64,000 bases of DNA from Rhodococcoides kyotonense (lineage in GTDB: Bacteria; Actinomycetota; Actinomycetes; Mycobacteriales; Mycobacteriaceae): NCBI RefSeq assembly GCF_900188125.1, contig NZ_FZOW01000005.1:1-64000 (forward strand). The letters are read 5' to 3'. The notes under the pieces were generated by a model. That model did no database searches and had not been told where the DNA came from. It saw only the letters and a program-made list of their open reading frames with translations. Of this stretch, positions 33,601-41,816 are shown one piece after another. Within the stretch, counting starts at the first letter, position 1, and every line of letters starts with the position of its first letter. Made by a program: the position numbers and the translations under genes.

Positions 33601-36600
33601 TCGCTGTTTCGCTTCCGGCTGCAGGCGGCGGAGGCGGAGGAACCGTCGACGCAGCTGCGCTCGGTGAGTTCACCGAACACATCACCGGTCGTGACGGTGT
33701 GCTGGCTTCGGCTGCACGCCTCGTGCTCGAGCAGCTCGGACTCTCCGAGGCTCCGAACGCGCTCGCCGTCGAGAACCCGGATGCTGCACTGGCCGATCTC
33801 GTTGCCGCCGAACTCGGTTCGGACTGGCCGCGACTCGTCGCACCGGCATTCGACGCCCGACGCGCAGTGCTGATCGACGACCGCTGGGCCACCGCCCGTG
33901 AGGACCTGGCCCGACTGTGGCTCGGTACCGCAGGCGACCTGGCTGTCGAGAGCTTCGCCGGTGCAGGCAAAGCCGTTGCAGCACAGGCGCAGTGGTGGAA
34001 GGCCAAGGCCGACTACGACGGTAAGGCGCTCCTGTCCGAGGTCTACGGACGTATCGCTCAGGCCGCAGTCGTCGCCGACGAGAAGGGCGAATGGTCCGAC
34101 GAGGTCGCCGTGATCACCGGCGGCAGCAAGGGATCCATCGCAGCCTCGGTGGCAGCCAAGCTGCTGGGCGGGGGAGCGACGGTCTTCGTCACGACCTCGC
34201 GTCTCGACGACGAGCGACTCGGCTTCTACCGCAGCCTGTACCGCGAGAATGCTCGCGCCGGAGCGTCGCTGTGGGTCGTTCCCGCGAACATCGCGTCGTA
34301 CACCGATGTCGATGCGCTGATCGAGTGGATCGGCAGCGATCAGATCGACAGTGCCGGTGGCGCAAAGACTCTCGTCAAGGCAGGCATCACCCCGACGCTG
34401 CTGTTCCCGTTCGCCGCACCTCGCGTCGTCGGAGAACTGTCCGACGCAGGTGGCCGCGCCGAGATGGAAATGCGTGTGCTGCTCTGGTCGGTCGAGCGAC
34501 TGATCGGCGGACTGTCGAAGATCGGTTACGACAACGACATCGACACGAGCCTGCACGTCGTGCTGCCCGGTTCGCCGAACCGCGGAATGTTCGGTGGCGA
34601 CGGTGCCTACGGCGAGTCCAAAGCTGCTCTCGACGCCATCGCTGCCAAGTGGGGCTCCGAGAAGAACTGGGCCGAGCGGGTTTCCATCGCTCACGCGCAC
34701 ATCGGTTGGGTCCGCGGAACCGGCCTCATGGGCGGCAACGACCCGATCGTCGAGGCGGTGGAAGCCGAAGGTGTGCGTACCTGGTCCACCGACGAGATGG
34801 CGACGGAACTGCTGAAGCTCAGCACTGCATCAGCTCGTCGACAGGCAACGGAGGCACCGCTTCTCGCTGATCTGACCGGTGGTTTGGCCAACACCAAGCT
34901 CAACTTGGTCGAACTGGCTCGCGAAGCTGCGGCAGCGGCGTCGGAGAAGGTCTCGGAAGAAGCCGACAGCTCGGTCATCGCCGCGCTGCCCGCACCGCCG
35001 CGACTCGCTGCGACGACGGCTCCGGCCTGGCCCACGCTCGACGTCGACCCGAAGGATCTGGTCGTCATCGTCGGTGCCGGTGAACTCGGACCGTACGGCT
35101 CAGCTCGTACACGCTTCGAGATGGAGGTCGACGAACAGCTGTCGGCCGCAGGTGTTCTCGAACTCGCATGGAATACCGGCCTGATCGCCTGGGAGAACGA
35201 TCCCAAGCCGGGTTGGTACGACATCGAGTCGGGTGACCTCGTTCCCGAGGAAGACATCGCCGACAAGTACCACGACATCGTCGTCGAGAAGTGCGGTATC
35301 CGTACCTACGGTGACGACGGCGCCATGGTCGGCAACACCGCTCCGCTCATGACGTCGATCTTCCTCGACAACGACCTCACGTTCGTCGTCGGAACCGAGC
35401 TCGACGCACGGTCGTTCGCGGCAGCCGATCCCGAGCACACGCTGATCACACCGGTCCCGGATTCCGGCGACTGGCAGGTGACGCGCAAGGCGGGCACCGA
35501 GATTCGCGTTCCGCGAAAGATGAAGCTCACCCGCACCGTGGGTGGACAGATTCCGACCGGATTCGACCCGACCAAGTGGGGCATCTCGCCCGACATGGCG
35601 AGCTCGATCGACCGAGTCGCATTGTGGAACATCGTCTGCACGGTCGACGCCTTCATCTCCTCGGGCTTCAACCCGTCGGAACTGATGCGGTGGACGCACC
35701 CCACGCTGGTCGCCAACACGCAGGGCACCGGCATGGGCGGCATGGAGTCGATGCGGTCGCTGTACATCGACACCCTGCTCGGCGACGCTCGGGCGAACGA
35801 CATCCTGCAGGAAGCTCTGCCGAACGTCGTTGCTGCACACGTGGTTCAGTCGTACGTCGGTAGCTACGGCGCGATGGTTCACCCCGTCGCCGCCTGCGCC
35901 ACCGCGGCCGTCTCGGTCGAGGAAGGCGTCGACAAGATCAAGCTGGGCAAGGCACAGCTCGTCGTCGCCGGTGGTTTCGACGACCTGAGCACCGAAGGCA
36001 TCATCGGCTTCGGTGACATGTCGGCCACCGCGGACTCGGCTGCCATGTCCGCCAAGGGAATCAGCGATCGCCGCTTCTCGCGGGCCAACGATCGTCGTCG
36101 CGGCGGATTCGTCGAGTCTCAGGGTGGTGGCACCATCCTGCTGGCTCGCGGTGACCTCGCGCTCGAGATGGGCCTGCCGGTCCTCGGTGTGGTTGCGTAC
36201 GCACAGTCCTTCGGTGACGGTGTGCACACGTCCATCCCGGCTCCGGGACTCGGTGCGCTCAGTGCCGCTCGCGGCGGCAAGGATTCGTCGTTCGCACTGT
36301 CCTTGAACGCTCTGGGCGTCAGTGCCGACGACATTGCCGTGATCTCCAAGCACGACACGTCGACGGCAGCCAACGATCCGAACGAGGCCGAGCTCCACAC
36401 GCGCCTCGCGAAGGCCATCGGCCGCACCGACGGTGCACCGCTGTTCGTCGTCTCGCAGAAGAGCCTCACCGGCCACTCGAAGGGTGGAGCCGCAGCCTTC
36501 CAGCTGATCGGTCTCTGCCAGGTGCTGGCGAATGGAGTCATCCCGCCGAACCGCAGCCTCGACTGCGTCGACGACAAGATGACCGAGTTCGAACACCTCG

Positions 36601-36977
36601 TGTGGGCTCGTGAGCCTCTGAAGTTCGGCGACTCGGTGCCGCTGAAGGCCGGTCTGCTCACCTCGCTCGGCTTCGGACACGTGTCCGGACTGATCGCGGT
36701 GGTGCACCCGCAGGCATTCCTCGAATCGGTTCCGGCCGATCGCCGAGATGCATACGTCGCTCGTGCGAACGAGCGTCGCATCGCCGGTCAGCGCAGGCTG
36801 ATCTCCGCAATGGTGGGAGGCGACGCCCTGTACGAGCGTCCCGACGACCGCAGGCTCGGCCACGACGGGACGCCGGCCAAGGCGACCCGTGAACTCGAAG
36901 CGAACGTTCTGCTCACCGAGGCCGCGCGTCTCGGCGACGACGACGTCTACCGCTCGGGTCTGCCGGGGTGCAAGTAA
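27696..36977 (+). CDS. fas: Type I fatty acid synthase
   Basis: Single-chain FAS I making C16-C26 acyl-CoAs, the primers for mycolates in this group; 3093 residues. Domain order from visible motifs: acetyltransferase (Ser159 in GHSQG), enoyl reductase (GRSPMLLAGMTPTTVD, about 425), MaoC-like dehydratase (SGDHNPIHT, about 1245), malonyl/palmitoyl transferase (GHSVGE, about 1459), an Ala/Pro linker, ACP (phosphopantetheine Ser at GVSSRRNQ, 1831 or 1832), ketoreductase (VITGGSKGSIAAS, about 2137), ketosynthase (Cys2734 in AACATA, then KHDTST and GHSKGG). The TTG start gives TINEST, like the M. tuberculosis MTIHEH. The frame is open 91 codons further up but with poor composition. The stop overlaps acpS by one base. 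Confidence 0.97.
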   Translation: MTINESTPSHGQGAGRSPKSGGTSRTLADRFAAGEPYALAFGGQGSPWLSSLEELARDSALEPELTDLVNESAAILAPVADDLLVVRSVGFDPIGWMLEQDLADDDEGAAAFGPSEAALTSAAVSLPGVFLTQVAALRALKLQGLDPAAAPPVSVIGHSQGLIAAESVKSNGAEDARLLAVAQLIGAAAGLVARRRGIIGAADRAPMVSVSGVEPERLQAIVDELAIDGAPERSAVLAIRNGRRRVVLAGPPAQLARVQERAEQIAAQEERERESKKRGGATFSPVFEQLPVEVGFHHPALADAVELVAAWAQRTGLDVEVARTLAQRILVDPVDWVTEIDGVIDAGADWILDLGPGDILTRMTVPALRGQGVGIVAASTRGGHRNLLTPGAAPEVQPAWSEFAPKPVTLPDGRVVVETSFTKLTGRSPMLLAGMTPTTVDPAIVAAAANAGHWAELAGGGQVTEQIFADHVEKLEGLLEPGRAVQFNSMFLDPYLWKLHVGGKRLVPRARAAGAPFDGVVVTAGIPELEEAVTIIDDLREAGFSYVAFKPGTVAQIRAVIRIASEVPSFPVIAHIEGGRAGGHHSWEDLDDLLLSTYAELRARPNLVICVGGGIGTPERAAEYLTGRWSLGAGYPKMPLDGILVGTAAMATLEATTSAEVKQLLVDTPGTPDWVGAGTAGGGMASGRSQLGADIHEIDNAASRCGRLLDEVAGDADAVAKRRDEIIAALDGTAKPYFGDVAEMTYAQWLDRYLDLAIGADVHKEFDTGGEFADALTEATESVWLDVTWRTRFLEMLQRAEARLHPVDRGPIPTLFADVDTLERPRAALRSLLAQFPDAGDVVLHPADITFFTSLCRLPGKPVNFVPVVDGDVRRWWRSDSLWQAHDPRYSADQVCVIPGTVAVAGITRVDEPVGDLLNRFEKATSDELLSDGVEAAPISSRRHADLAPGLLGIVLGAPDVNWASRLTQNPVARLGDPTEWVVDSDTLASHPQTGSTLTVQDSDHVELNVPLAPGKEVRILFTVPASTVDGGAPVVTAEDAQTSMSALLGVAAGQELPKVKNGVARINLAWVPDLVADHAGVTGSGLPESLTVSGKAVPDVLVGACWPAVFAVLGATKTASDIDVIEGMLDLVHLDHSVNFVGELPSDTSILVVKASAGEVLDTDLGRVVEVTVEIGAMLGEGLDAPTVATLVERFAIRGRTGKGELSDPAPAGGSVSSESKDTPRRRRRQTTILAPRNMAAFAQVSGDHNPIHTSDPAALLAGLGSPIVHGMWLSAAAQQVVTAIDYADTKTPPRRLTAWTSRFLGMVRPGAEIDVRVDRTGFDQGAELIEVSCRVAGDLVMVASGRTAAPKTVYAFPGQGIQRQGMGLDARARSKAAREVWERADKHTRTALGFSILAVVRDNPTSLKARGTVHKHPDGVLHLTQFTQVAMAVLGVAQVAELRESGVFVENSILAGHSVGEYNALAAVAGVLPLEAVLEVVFQRGSAMHALVPRDAAGRSNYRMAAIRPSQIGLADDDVQGFVAGVAEETGEFLEIVNLNLRGSQYAIAGTVDGLNALEKKIAIRRAEFGGKAAYIMVPGIDVPFHSTVLRGGVADFRTRLQALLPADLDPEILIGRYVPNLVPKPFSLDREFIQEIADLVPSEPLNDVLADFDSWAARTHDLCRVVLTELLAWQFASPVRWIETQDLLFADESDGGLGVERFVEIGLSATPTVANLASQTLKLPGRFGFPVEVLNVEREAAIVYGTDTDPAPADEDEAPVAEAAPAAVAAAPAAAPAPAAAPSGGPRPDDIAFSAADATKILIGLWTKLQLDQIGPADTIEALCDGVSSRRNQLLVDLGSELSLGAIDGAADADMGALSGTVNKLARTYKPFGPVLSDSINDHLRKVFGPSGRRPASIADRVKKTWELGDGWASHVTAEVALGTRDGASVRGGALGGLADGALADGNAVDTVIDSAVAAVAARRGVAVSLPAAGGGGGGTVDAAALGEFTEHITGRDGVLASAARLVLEQLGLSEAPNALAVENPDAALADLVAAELGSDWPRLVAPAFDARRAVLIDDRWATAREDLARLWLGTAGDLAVESFAGAGKAVAAQAQWWKAKADYDGKALLSEVYGRIAQAAVVADEKGEWSDEVAVITGGSKGSIAASVAAKLLGGGATVFVTTSRLDDERLGFYRSLYRENARAGASLWVVPANIASYTDVDALIEWIGSDQIDSAGGAKTLVKAGITPTLLFPFAAPRVVGELSDAGGRAEMEMRVLLWSVERLIGGLSKIGYDNDIDTSLHVVLPGSPNRGMFGGDGAYGESKAALDAIAAKWGSEKNWAERVSIAHAHIGWVRGTGLMGGNDPIVEAVEAEGVRTWSTDEMATELLKLSTASARRQATEAPLLADLTGGLANTKLNLVELAREAAAAASEKVSEEADSSVIAALPAPPRLAATTAPAWPTLDVDPKDLVVIVGAGELGPYGSARTRFEMEVDEQLSAAGVLELAWNTGLIAWENDPKPGWYDIESGDLVPEEDIADKYHDIVVEKCGIRTYGDDGAMVGNTAPLMTSIFLDNDLTFVVGTELDARSFAAADPEHTLITPVPDSGDWQVTRKAGTEIRVPRKMKLTRTVGGQIPTGFDPTKWGISPDMASSIDRVALWNIVCTVDAFISSGFNPSELMRWTHPTLVANTQGTGMGGMESMRSLYIDTLLGDARANDILQEALPNVVAAHVVQSYVGSYGAMVHPVAACATAAVSVEEGVDKIKLGKAQLVVAGGFDDLSTEGIIGFGDMSATADSAAMSAKGISDRRFSRANDRRRGGFVESQGGGTILLARGDLALEMGLPVLGVVAYAQSFGDGVHTSIPAPGLGALSAARGGKDSSFALSLNALGVSADDIAVISKHDTSTAANDPNEAELHTRLAKAIGRTDGAPLFVVSQKSLTGHSKGGAAAFQLIGLCQVLANGVIPPNRSLDCVDDKMTEFEHLVWAREPLKFGDSVPLKAGLLTSLGFGHVSGLIAVVHPQAFLESVPADRRDAYVARANERRIAGQRRLISAMVGGDALYERPDDRRLGHDGTPAKATRELEANVLLTEAARLGDDDVYRSGLPGCK

Positions 36978-37369
36978 TGGCGATTCTCGGAGTGGGTTTC
37001 GACCTGGTGACCGTGTCCGATTTCGCCGAGCAGATGGAGAAGGTCGGCACGACGATGATCCGCGACAGCTTCACCGCGGGTGAGCGTCGGCATGCGGCGA
37101 CGAAGAGTGCCGACCCGGCCCGCCACTACGCAGCGCGGTGGGCTGCCAAGGAAGCTGTGCTGAAGGCGTGGGCGACCTCGCGTTTCGCGCGGCCTCCGCA
37201 GATCGGTGACAACCCGTACCCGCTCATCGAGGTCGTCAACGATGCGTGGGGACGGCCGTCGATCAAGCTGCACGGCATGGCACAGGAGTTCTTGCCGACG
37301 GTGAAGATCCACCTGTCGCTGACGCACGACGGTGACATCGCCGCCGCCGTCGCGATCCTGGAGGAGTGA
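36977..37369 (+). CDS. acpS: Holo-[acyl-carrier-protein] synthase
   Basis: Transfers phosphopantetheine from CoA to the ACP domain of Fas. The 130-residue product starts ILGVGFDLVTVSDF (magnesium-binding Asp) and has ARWAAKEAVLKAW (catalytic Lys-Glu) and the C-terminal HLSLTHDGDIAAAVA. The ATG shares one base with the fas stop (taatg), so the enzyme that activates Fas is translationally coupled to it. A terminator follows. Confidence 0.97.
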   Translation: MAILGVGFDLVTVSDFAEQMEKVGTTMIRDSFTAGERRHAATKSADPARHYAARWAAKEAVLKAWATSRFARPPQIGDNPYPLIEVVNDAWGRPSIKLHGMAQEFLPTVKIHLSLTHDGDIAAAVAILEE

Positions 37370-37385
37370 TTTTCTGAGCCCTGAG

Positions 37386-37415
37386 CGCCGGCCTACCCTT
37401 CGGGGTGGGCCGGCG
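37386..37415 (+). terminator. fas-acpS terminator
   Basis: A 13-bp GC-rich stem (37386-37398 with 37403-37415, one G-T wobble) closed by a stable ttcg tetraloop, 16 bases after the acpS stop. No U-tract. Confidence 0.85.
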
Positions 37416-37451
37416 TTCGGCGTTTGTGGGGTCGGGTGGTTCGGACCGAAT

Positions 37452-37572
37452 GTGACATCCGGTCACTCAGAGTGCGCGAGGGCGTCATTCGGTCACCTGG
37501 GGCCTGGTGGCGCTACTGGAGCGAGGGTGACATGCGGTCACTCAGAGTGCGCGAGGGCGTCATTCGGTCACC
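37452..37572. repeat. Two copies of a 46-nt intergenic repeat
   Basis: Copies at 37452-37497 and 37527-37572 differ at one base. Each starts gtgacat(c/g)cggtcac, itself a small palindrome, and ends gcgtcattcggtcacc. In the first copy the preceding gaccgaat extends an inverted repeat with the end. They lie between the acpS terminator and the end of a leftward TetR gene, with no coding signal. The style resembles, but is not the same as, the 55-nt repeats near the rRNA operon. Confidence 0.8.
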
Positions 37573-37603
37573 CGTGGGGAGGCCGGTCAGCATCGGCACA
37601 TGC

Positions 37604-38311
37604 CTAGTCGACGACGGATGCACCCGATCGACGGGATTCCTTCTCGGCGACGAGGAGGTAGGCCGCCATGATGCGCTTGAGTTCGGCGACGGCATCCTCG
37701 TGGCTCTGGTCGTCCTGGACGGAGAAGTTGAGCATCGAGTAGACGATGTGGACGAGGACCTGTGCCATGAGGTTGCGTCGGGCTCGGGGAGTGCGGGGTG
37801 TGAGCGGGCCGAGCATCTTCGCGACCTGGTCGGCGAATTCGCGTTCGTGAATGACTCCGGTCGCCCGTGTCGACGGTGTGGACTGCATCGCGAGCCACAC
37901 TTCACGACGTGAGGGGTCGGACATCCACAGCCCTGCCATGTGGTCGACGAACTTGTTGAGGAACCGCAGCCAGTCCAGGGAGGGTACTTCGCCGTTGAAC
38001 TCGGCGAGCTCCTGCTGGACGCCGACGAGGTCCTGTCGGTTCAGCTCGCAGACGATGACGTATTTGTTGGCGAAGAACTGGTAGAGGGTTCCGATGGGGA
38101 GTTCCGCCCGGGCTGCGACTTCCTCGCACGTGAACGATTCGAAGCCGACATCGCTGAGCAAGTCGCGCGACGCCGTGAGCAGTGCGTCGAACTTTCGCTT
38201 GCTGCGTTCCTGCGTCGGGCGCCGACGCGGCATGAGCTCCTGAGTCTCTGCGGACGATTCGAGCGCGGCGTCGATACGTCTCGCAGACTGGGCGCTAGCA
38301 GAGGAATCCAC
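37604..38311 (-). CDS. TetR family regulator
   Basis: A 235-residue repressor from GTG 38311; an ATG at 38233 with aggag close upstream (MPRRRPTQERSKRKF) would give 209 residues and is a real alternative. The DNA-binding domain reads FDALLTASRDLLSDVGFESFTCEEVAARAELPIGTLYQFF. The ligand domain is helical and of the C-terminal class with RRNLMAQVLVHIVYSMLNF. It is divergent from the actin-like/membrane protein gene and next to fas-acpS; a link with lipid synthesis is possible but not shown. Confidence 0.87.
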   Translation of the reverse strand: MDSSASAQSARRIDAALESSAETQELMPRRRPTQERSKRKFDALLTASRDLLSDVGFESFTCEEVAARAELPIGTLYQFFANKYVIVCELNRQDLVGVQQELAEFNGEVPSLDWLRFLNKFVDHMAGLWMSDPSRREVWLAMQSTPSTRATGVIHEREFADQVAKMLGPLTPRTPRARRNLMAQVLVHIVYSMLNFSVQDDQSHEDAVAELKRIMAAYLLVAEKESRRSGASVVD

Positions 38312-38445
38312 CTGCTCAGGCTAGCCGCCGTGGGTGCATTCGTTCCACAACGCGCGCAAATCGTGGGTCATCGGAACCTCAGGACCGGTGAACGGCTGTC
38401 GTCGAACCTACAGACCCGTGACGAGTTCTCGTGACAAGTCATAGG

Positions 38446-38466
38446 TTGTTTTCTGGTTAAAGAAAC
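38446..38466. promoter_or_regulatory. Candidate TetR operator in divergent promoter
   Basis: An AT-rich imperfect inverted repeat, TGTTT-N11-AAACA, between the tetR gene and the divergent 38583 gene. TetR operators commonly sit in such a divergent gap. No conservation data. Confidence 0.35.
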
Positions 38467-38582
38467 AGTCTTTCGGTATGGTTCACAGAACCAGTTACGT
38501 AGTCGTGCAGGGTGAGCGTCACCGATTGTCCGTCGGAGGCGTTCATGTCGGGAGCCTCACCCCTCAGGCACAGGAGAATCGC

Positions 38583-39866
38583 GTGGCAACCATTGGACTG
38601 TCCGTCGAGTCCGGGGCGATGTATGCCGTTCTGTTCGACCAAGGGACGGACGCCGTCGTCGCCAACAGAATGACGGCGCTCGACGGTGGCGTTGCAACAG
38701 CTCTACCCGCTGCCGTCGACGGGATGCGCGCCGCTGCCCGCCGTCGAAAGCTCGATGTCGACGCAGTCGGTCTCGTGTACTCGTCCGATTCGGAACGCGA
38801 CGAGCTGAAGAGCATCGTCGACTACGGCAGCATCGCCGACGTGTCGTTGTTCCCGGCATCGTCGGCGTTTCTCGGCTGGCTGGCGAGGTCGTCGGAATTC
38901 GCCGACGCGGAACGAGTCCTCCTCTACTACATGGGCGACGCGGGTGTGTCGATCTCGCTGGCCGACGCAGCAACATCGACGGTGTCGACGGCCAAGACGG
39001 CTGCACTCGATTCGATGAGCCCGGAGAAGATCGGCAGCACCGTTCCGCTCGCGTGGGAGGTGCTCGACGAGGCAGGCGTCAAAGCGAATTCGGTCGCGCT
39101 GTTCGGAGACCGATCGGGCAATCGAGACCTGGTCGATATTCTCGCCCTCGGACTCGGTCTGCCCGTCGTGCGCGTCGCCGACGCGGATCAGGTGGCCGCC
39201 CTCGGTGCTGCAGTCCTGGCGGTCGACAAGGTCCCGGCGAAGACCGCGAAGGTCGTCGAGGCGTTACCGCCGGTAGTTTCCGTCGAACCGGTGACCATCG
39301 TGCCCACGTCGACCGATCCGGTGCCGCCAGTCGAGGCCCGAGGTGCCCAACCCCGAAAGAAGCTGATTCTCACAGCCGCACTGTTGGCTGCCGTTCTGTC
39401 TGGTGGCGTCGCATTGGCGTCGACCCTTCCCGACGACGGTGCGACGACGGCTGCACCGACCGAGACGTCGGCACCCGCGGTCACCGAGGTCGACACGAGT
39501 CTCGCTGGGGCGACGTCGTCGGTTGTGATCGCGGCACCGCCAGAGACGCAGCTTCCGCCCGCCCCTGCTCCCGCCGTCGAACAGCCCGTTTTCGTCGAGC
39601 CGGAGGTGCCTGTGACGTGGGAGTCCGTGCAGGCGCCTGCGCCGGTTGTTCGGCAGGGGACCGTCGAGACGCTCTCTCCCATTCCTGCCCAGGCTATTCC
39701 GCCGAACGCGGCGGTCGTTCCCACGACCGTCGATGCTCCCCAGTTCACGATCCCGCCCGTGATTCCCGAGGCAGGGAAGTCCCAGGAGCAGTTGGAGCAA
39801 GAGGCGTGGGACCGGCACTGGCAGCACACCGCGCAATGGTTGGAACAGGAGATCGCCGGAAACTGA
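38583..39866 (+). CDS. DUF7159-type protein: actin-like domain, one TM helix, Pro-rich exterior
   Basis: A 427-residue protein from GTG 38583, with aggaga upstream. The first 220 residues look like an actin/Hsp70 ATPase half: IGLSVESGAMYAVLFDQG at the start, LFPASSAFLGWL, and a C-terminal ALFGDRSGNRDLVDILALGLGLPVV. One TM helix lies at about 259-280 (LILTAALLAAVLSGGVALAS). A Pro/Ala/Thr/Val-rich tail of about 145 residues follows, predicted outside. Rhodococci and mycobacteria have proteins of this layout, function unknown. A cytoplasmic sensor joined to a cell-wall-spanning tail is inference. Confidence 0.8.
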   Translation: MATIGLSVESGAMYAVLFDQGTDAVVANRMTALDGGVATALPAAVDGMRAAARRRKLDVDAVGLVYSSDSERDELKSIVDYGSIADVSLFPASSAFLGWLARSSEFADAERVLLYYMGDAGVSISLADAATSTVSTAKTAALDSMSPEKIGSTVPLAWEVLDEAGVKANSVALFGDRSGNRDLVDILALGLGLPVVRVADADQVAALGAAVLAVDKVPAKTAKVVEALPPVVSVEPVTIVPTSTDPVPPVEARGAQPRKKLILTAALLAAVLSGGVALASTLPDDGATTAAPTETSAPAVTEVDTSLAGATSSVVIAAPPETQLPPAPAPAVEQPVFVEPEVPVTWESVQAPAPVVRQGTVETLSPIPAQAIPPNAAVVPTTVDAPQFTIPPVIPEAGKSQEQLEQEAWDRHWQHTAQWLEQEIAGN

Positions 39867-39930
39867 GTCGGTATCCGGTGACACAATCGACGACGAGAAG
39901 CTCGTCGACGATTGCTGGTCAGGAGAACCG

Positions 39931-41277
39931 ATGTCGGATGTTCGATCGCGCGTTGCCGCTGATATGTCCTGGGCGCGACGCGAACTCGCGGAGCTGGTGG
40001 CATTCAGGTCGGTCCATGACGAACGTCAGTTCCCTCGCGAGGAATGCATCGCGGCGGCGGAATGGGTTCGGACGGCATTTCTCGATGCCGGGATTGCGTC
40101 CGTCGATCTGATCGAGACCGACGATGGGTCGCTGGCTGTCGTTGGTCGTACGCCGGCTCCTGCCGGTGCGCCGACGGTTCTGCTGTACTCCCACTACGAC
40201 GTTCAGCCGCCCGGTGATGGAGCCCTGTGGGACAGTGAGCCGTTCGAACTGACCGAGCGCGACGGCCGCTGGTACGGGCGTGGTGCTGCGGATTGCAAGG
40301 GCAATCTCGTCATGCATCTGTTGGCGTTGCGCGCTCTGGGAGCCGATCCGGGCGTGGGAATTACCGTCGTGTCCGAAGGTTCCGAGGAGATGGGGACCGG
40401 GGGACTGGAGGCGCTTGTTGCGCAGCGGCCGGAGCTGTTCGCGTCGGACGTCATCATCATTGCCGATACCGGCAATGCGGCCGTCGGTCGACCGACCGTG
40501 ACCACCACGCTGCGCGGAATCGCCAACGTCGTCGTCCGCGTCGACACACTTGCCGGCGAAGTGCATTCGGGTATGTACGGAGGGCCGGCGCCCGACGCGC
40601 TCGCCGCTCTCGTTCAGCTGCTGGCTTCGCTGCGAGATCGGAACGGCGACACCGTCGTCGACGGGGTGGAGTCCACGCAGACGTGGGATGGAATCGACTA
40701 TCCCGCCGACAGCTTTCGCGTCGATGCAGGTGTTCTGGACGGGGTCGGATTGGCAGGCTCGTCGACGGTGGCCGATGCGGTCTGGGCGCGACCAGCTTTG
40801 ACGATCCTCGGCATCGATTGCCCGCCTGTCGTCGGCTCGGCGGCAGCGATTTCCCCGACGGCGTCCGCCCGGCTGAATCTTCGTGTGCCGCCCGGTATCG
40901 ACGCGCGGCAGGCTCAGGACGCCTTGGTGACTCATCTCGAGTCCCACGCTCCGTGGGGCGCTCGGGTCACGATCGAACGCGAGGCCATCGGTTCGCCGTT
41001 TCGAGCGCGAACCGACGGCCCTGGCTACGCGGCGCTGTCCGGTGCGCTGAGCGAGGCATTCGATATTCCGGTCGCGACGGCCGGGCAGGGCGGCTCGATT
41101 CCGCTGTGCAACGTTCTTGCCGAGACGTTCCCGAAAGCCGAGATCGTGCTCATGGGCGTCGAGGAACCGCAGTGCCGCATCCATGCCCCGAACGAGAGCG
41201 TCGACCCCAGCGAGATCGAGAACCTCGCCGTCGCCGAAGCTCTGTTCCTGCAGAGGCTGGGTGCGTCAGACCGATAG
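39931..41277 (+). CDS. M20 family metallopeptidase (dipeptidase)
   Basis: Zinc-dependent peptidase of 448 residues. Ligands and catalytic residues visible: His-Asp in YSHYDVQPP, Asp in GRGAADCKGN, Glu-Glu in GSEEMGTGG, Asp in ADTGNAA and His in RIHAPNES. A dimerisation lid domain lies between about 185 and 320. It matches Rv2522c, which also follows acpS. The last 12 bases overlap the convergent bcp gene. Confidence 0.93.
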   Translation: MSDVRSRVAADMSWARRELAELVAFRSVHDERQFPREECIAAAEWVRTAFLDAGIASVDLIETDDGSLAVVGRTPAPAGAPTVLLYSHYDVQPPGDGALWDSEPFELTERDGRWYGRGAADCKGNLVMHLLALRALGADPGVGITVVSEGSEEMGTGGLEALVAQRPELFASDVIIIADTGNAAVGRPTVTTTLRGIANVVVRVDTLAGEVHSGMYGGPAPDALAALVQLLASLRDRNGDTVVDGVESTQTWDGIDYPADSFRVDAGVLDGVGLAGSSTVADAVWARPALTILGIDCPPVVGSAAAISPTASARLNLRVPPGIDARQAQDALVTHLESHAPWGARVTIEREAIGSPFRARTDGPGYAALSGALSEAFDIPVATAGQGGSIPLCNVLAETFPKAEIVLMGVEEPQCRIHAPNESVDPSEIENLAVAEALFLQRLGASDR

Positions 41278-41739
41278 GTCGCGGCGAAGTTTCGCGACGT
41301 GGCCGGTGGCGCGGACGTTGTACTGCGCCACCTCGATCTTGCCTGCTTCGTCGACGAGGAACGTGGACCGAATGACGCCCTCGTAGACCTTGCCGTAGTT
41401 CTTCTTCTCGCCGAACGCTGCCCACGCCTTCAATGTCGTCTTCTCGACGTCGGACAGCAGCGGAAAGTTCAAGCCCTCGGCGTCGCGGAACTTCGCGAGC
41501 TTCGCTTCTTTGTCGGGGGAGATGCCGATGACCTCGAGGCCCTCGCCGTTGAGCTCTGCCAAACTGTCGCGGAAGTCACACGCCTGCTTGGTGCAGCCGG
41601 GGGTGCTCGCGGCCGGGTAGAAGTAGACGATCACTTTCTTTCCTGCGTAATCCGAGAGCGAGACGGTGTTGCCGTCCGCATCGGGCAAGGAGAACGCTGG
41701 GGCGGTGTCGCCGGGCTCGAGCTTCTTGGTATCGGTCAC
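41266..41739 (-). CDS. bcp: Thiol peroxidase Bcp (atypical peroxiredoxin)
   Basis: Reduces hydrogen peroxide and organic hydroperoxides in the cytoplasm. The 157-residue product has the peroxidatic Cys49 in YPAASTPGCTKQACDF and a candidate resolving Cys54, the E. coli Bcp spacing. The usual Arg of the active site is present near the end of the core (VIRSTFLVD). It matches Rv2521. Confidence 0.95.
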   Translation of the reverse strand: MTDTKKLEPGDTAPAFSLPDADGNTVSLSDYAGKKVIVYFYPAASTPGCTKQACDFRDSLAELNGEGLEVIGISPDKEAKLAKFRDAEGLNFPLLSDVEKTTLKAWAAFGEKKNYGKVYEGVIRSTFLVDEAGKIEVAQYNVRATGHVAKLRRDLSV

Positions 41740-41816
41740 CTGACGAGACTATCGAAATCGACCGGTGCTCTAGGCTCGACGGTGACACACAAGGTTTGCG
41801 ACACGTTGGAGGACAT

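Noticed and set aside
27720-34700. A very long leftward open frame (about 2300 codons) opposite fas
   Set aside because: It mirrors the codon bias of fas on the other strand, has no domain motifs, and is rich in Asp/Arg/Val/Gly/Gln from complemented codons. High-GC genes commonly give such frames.
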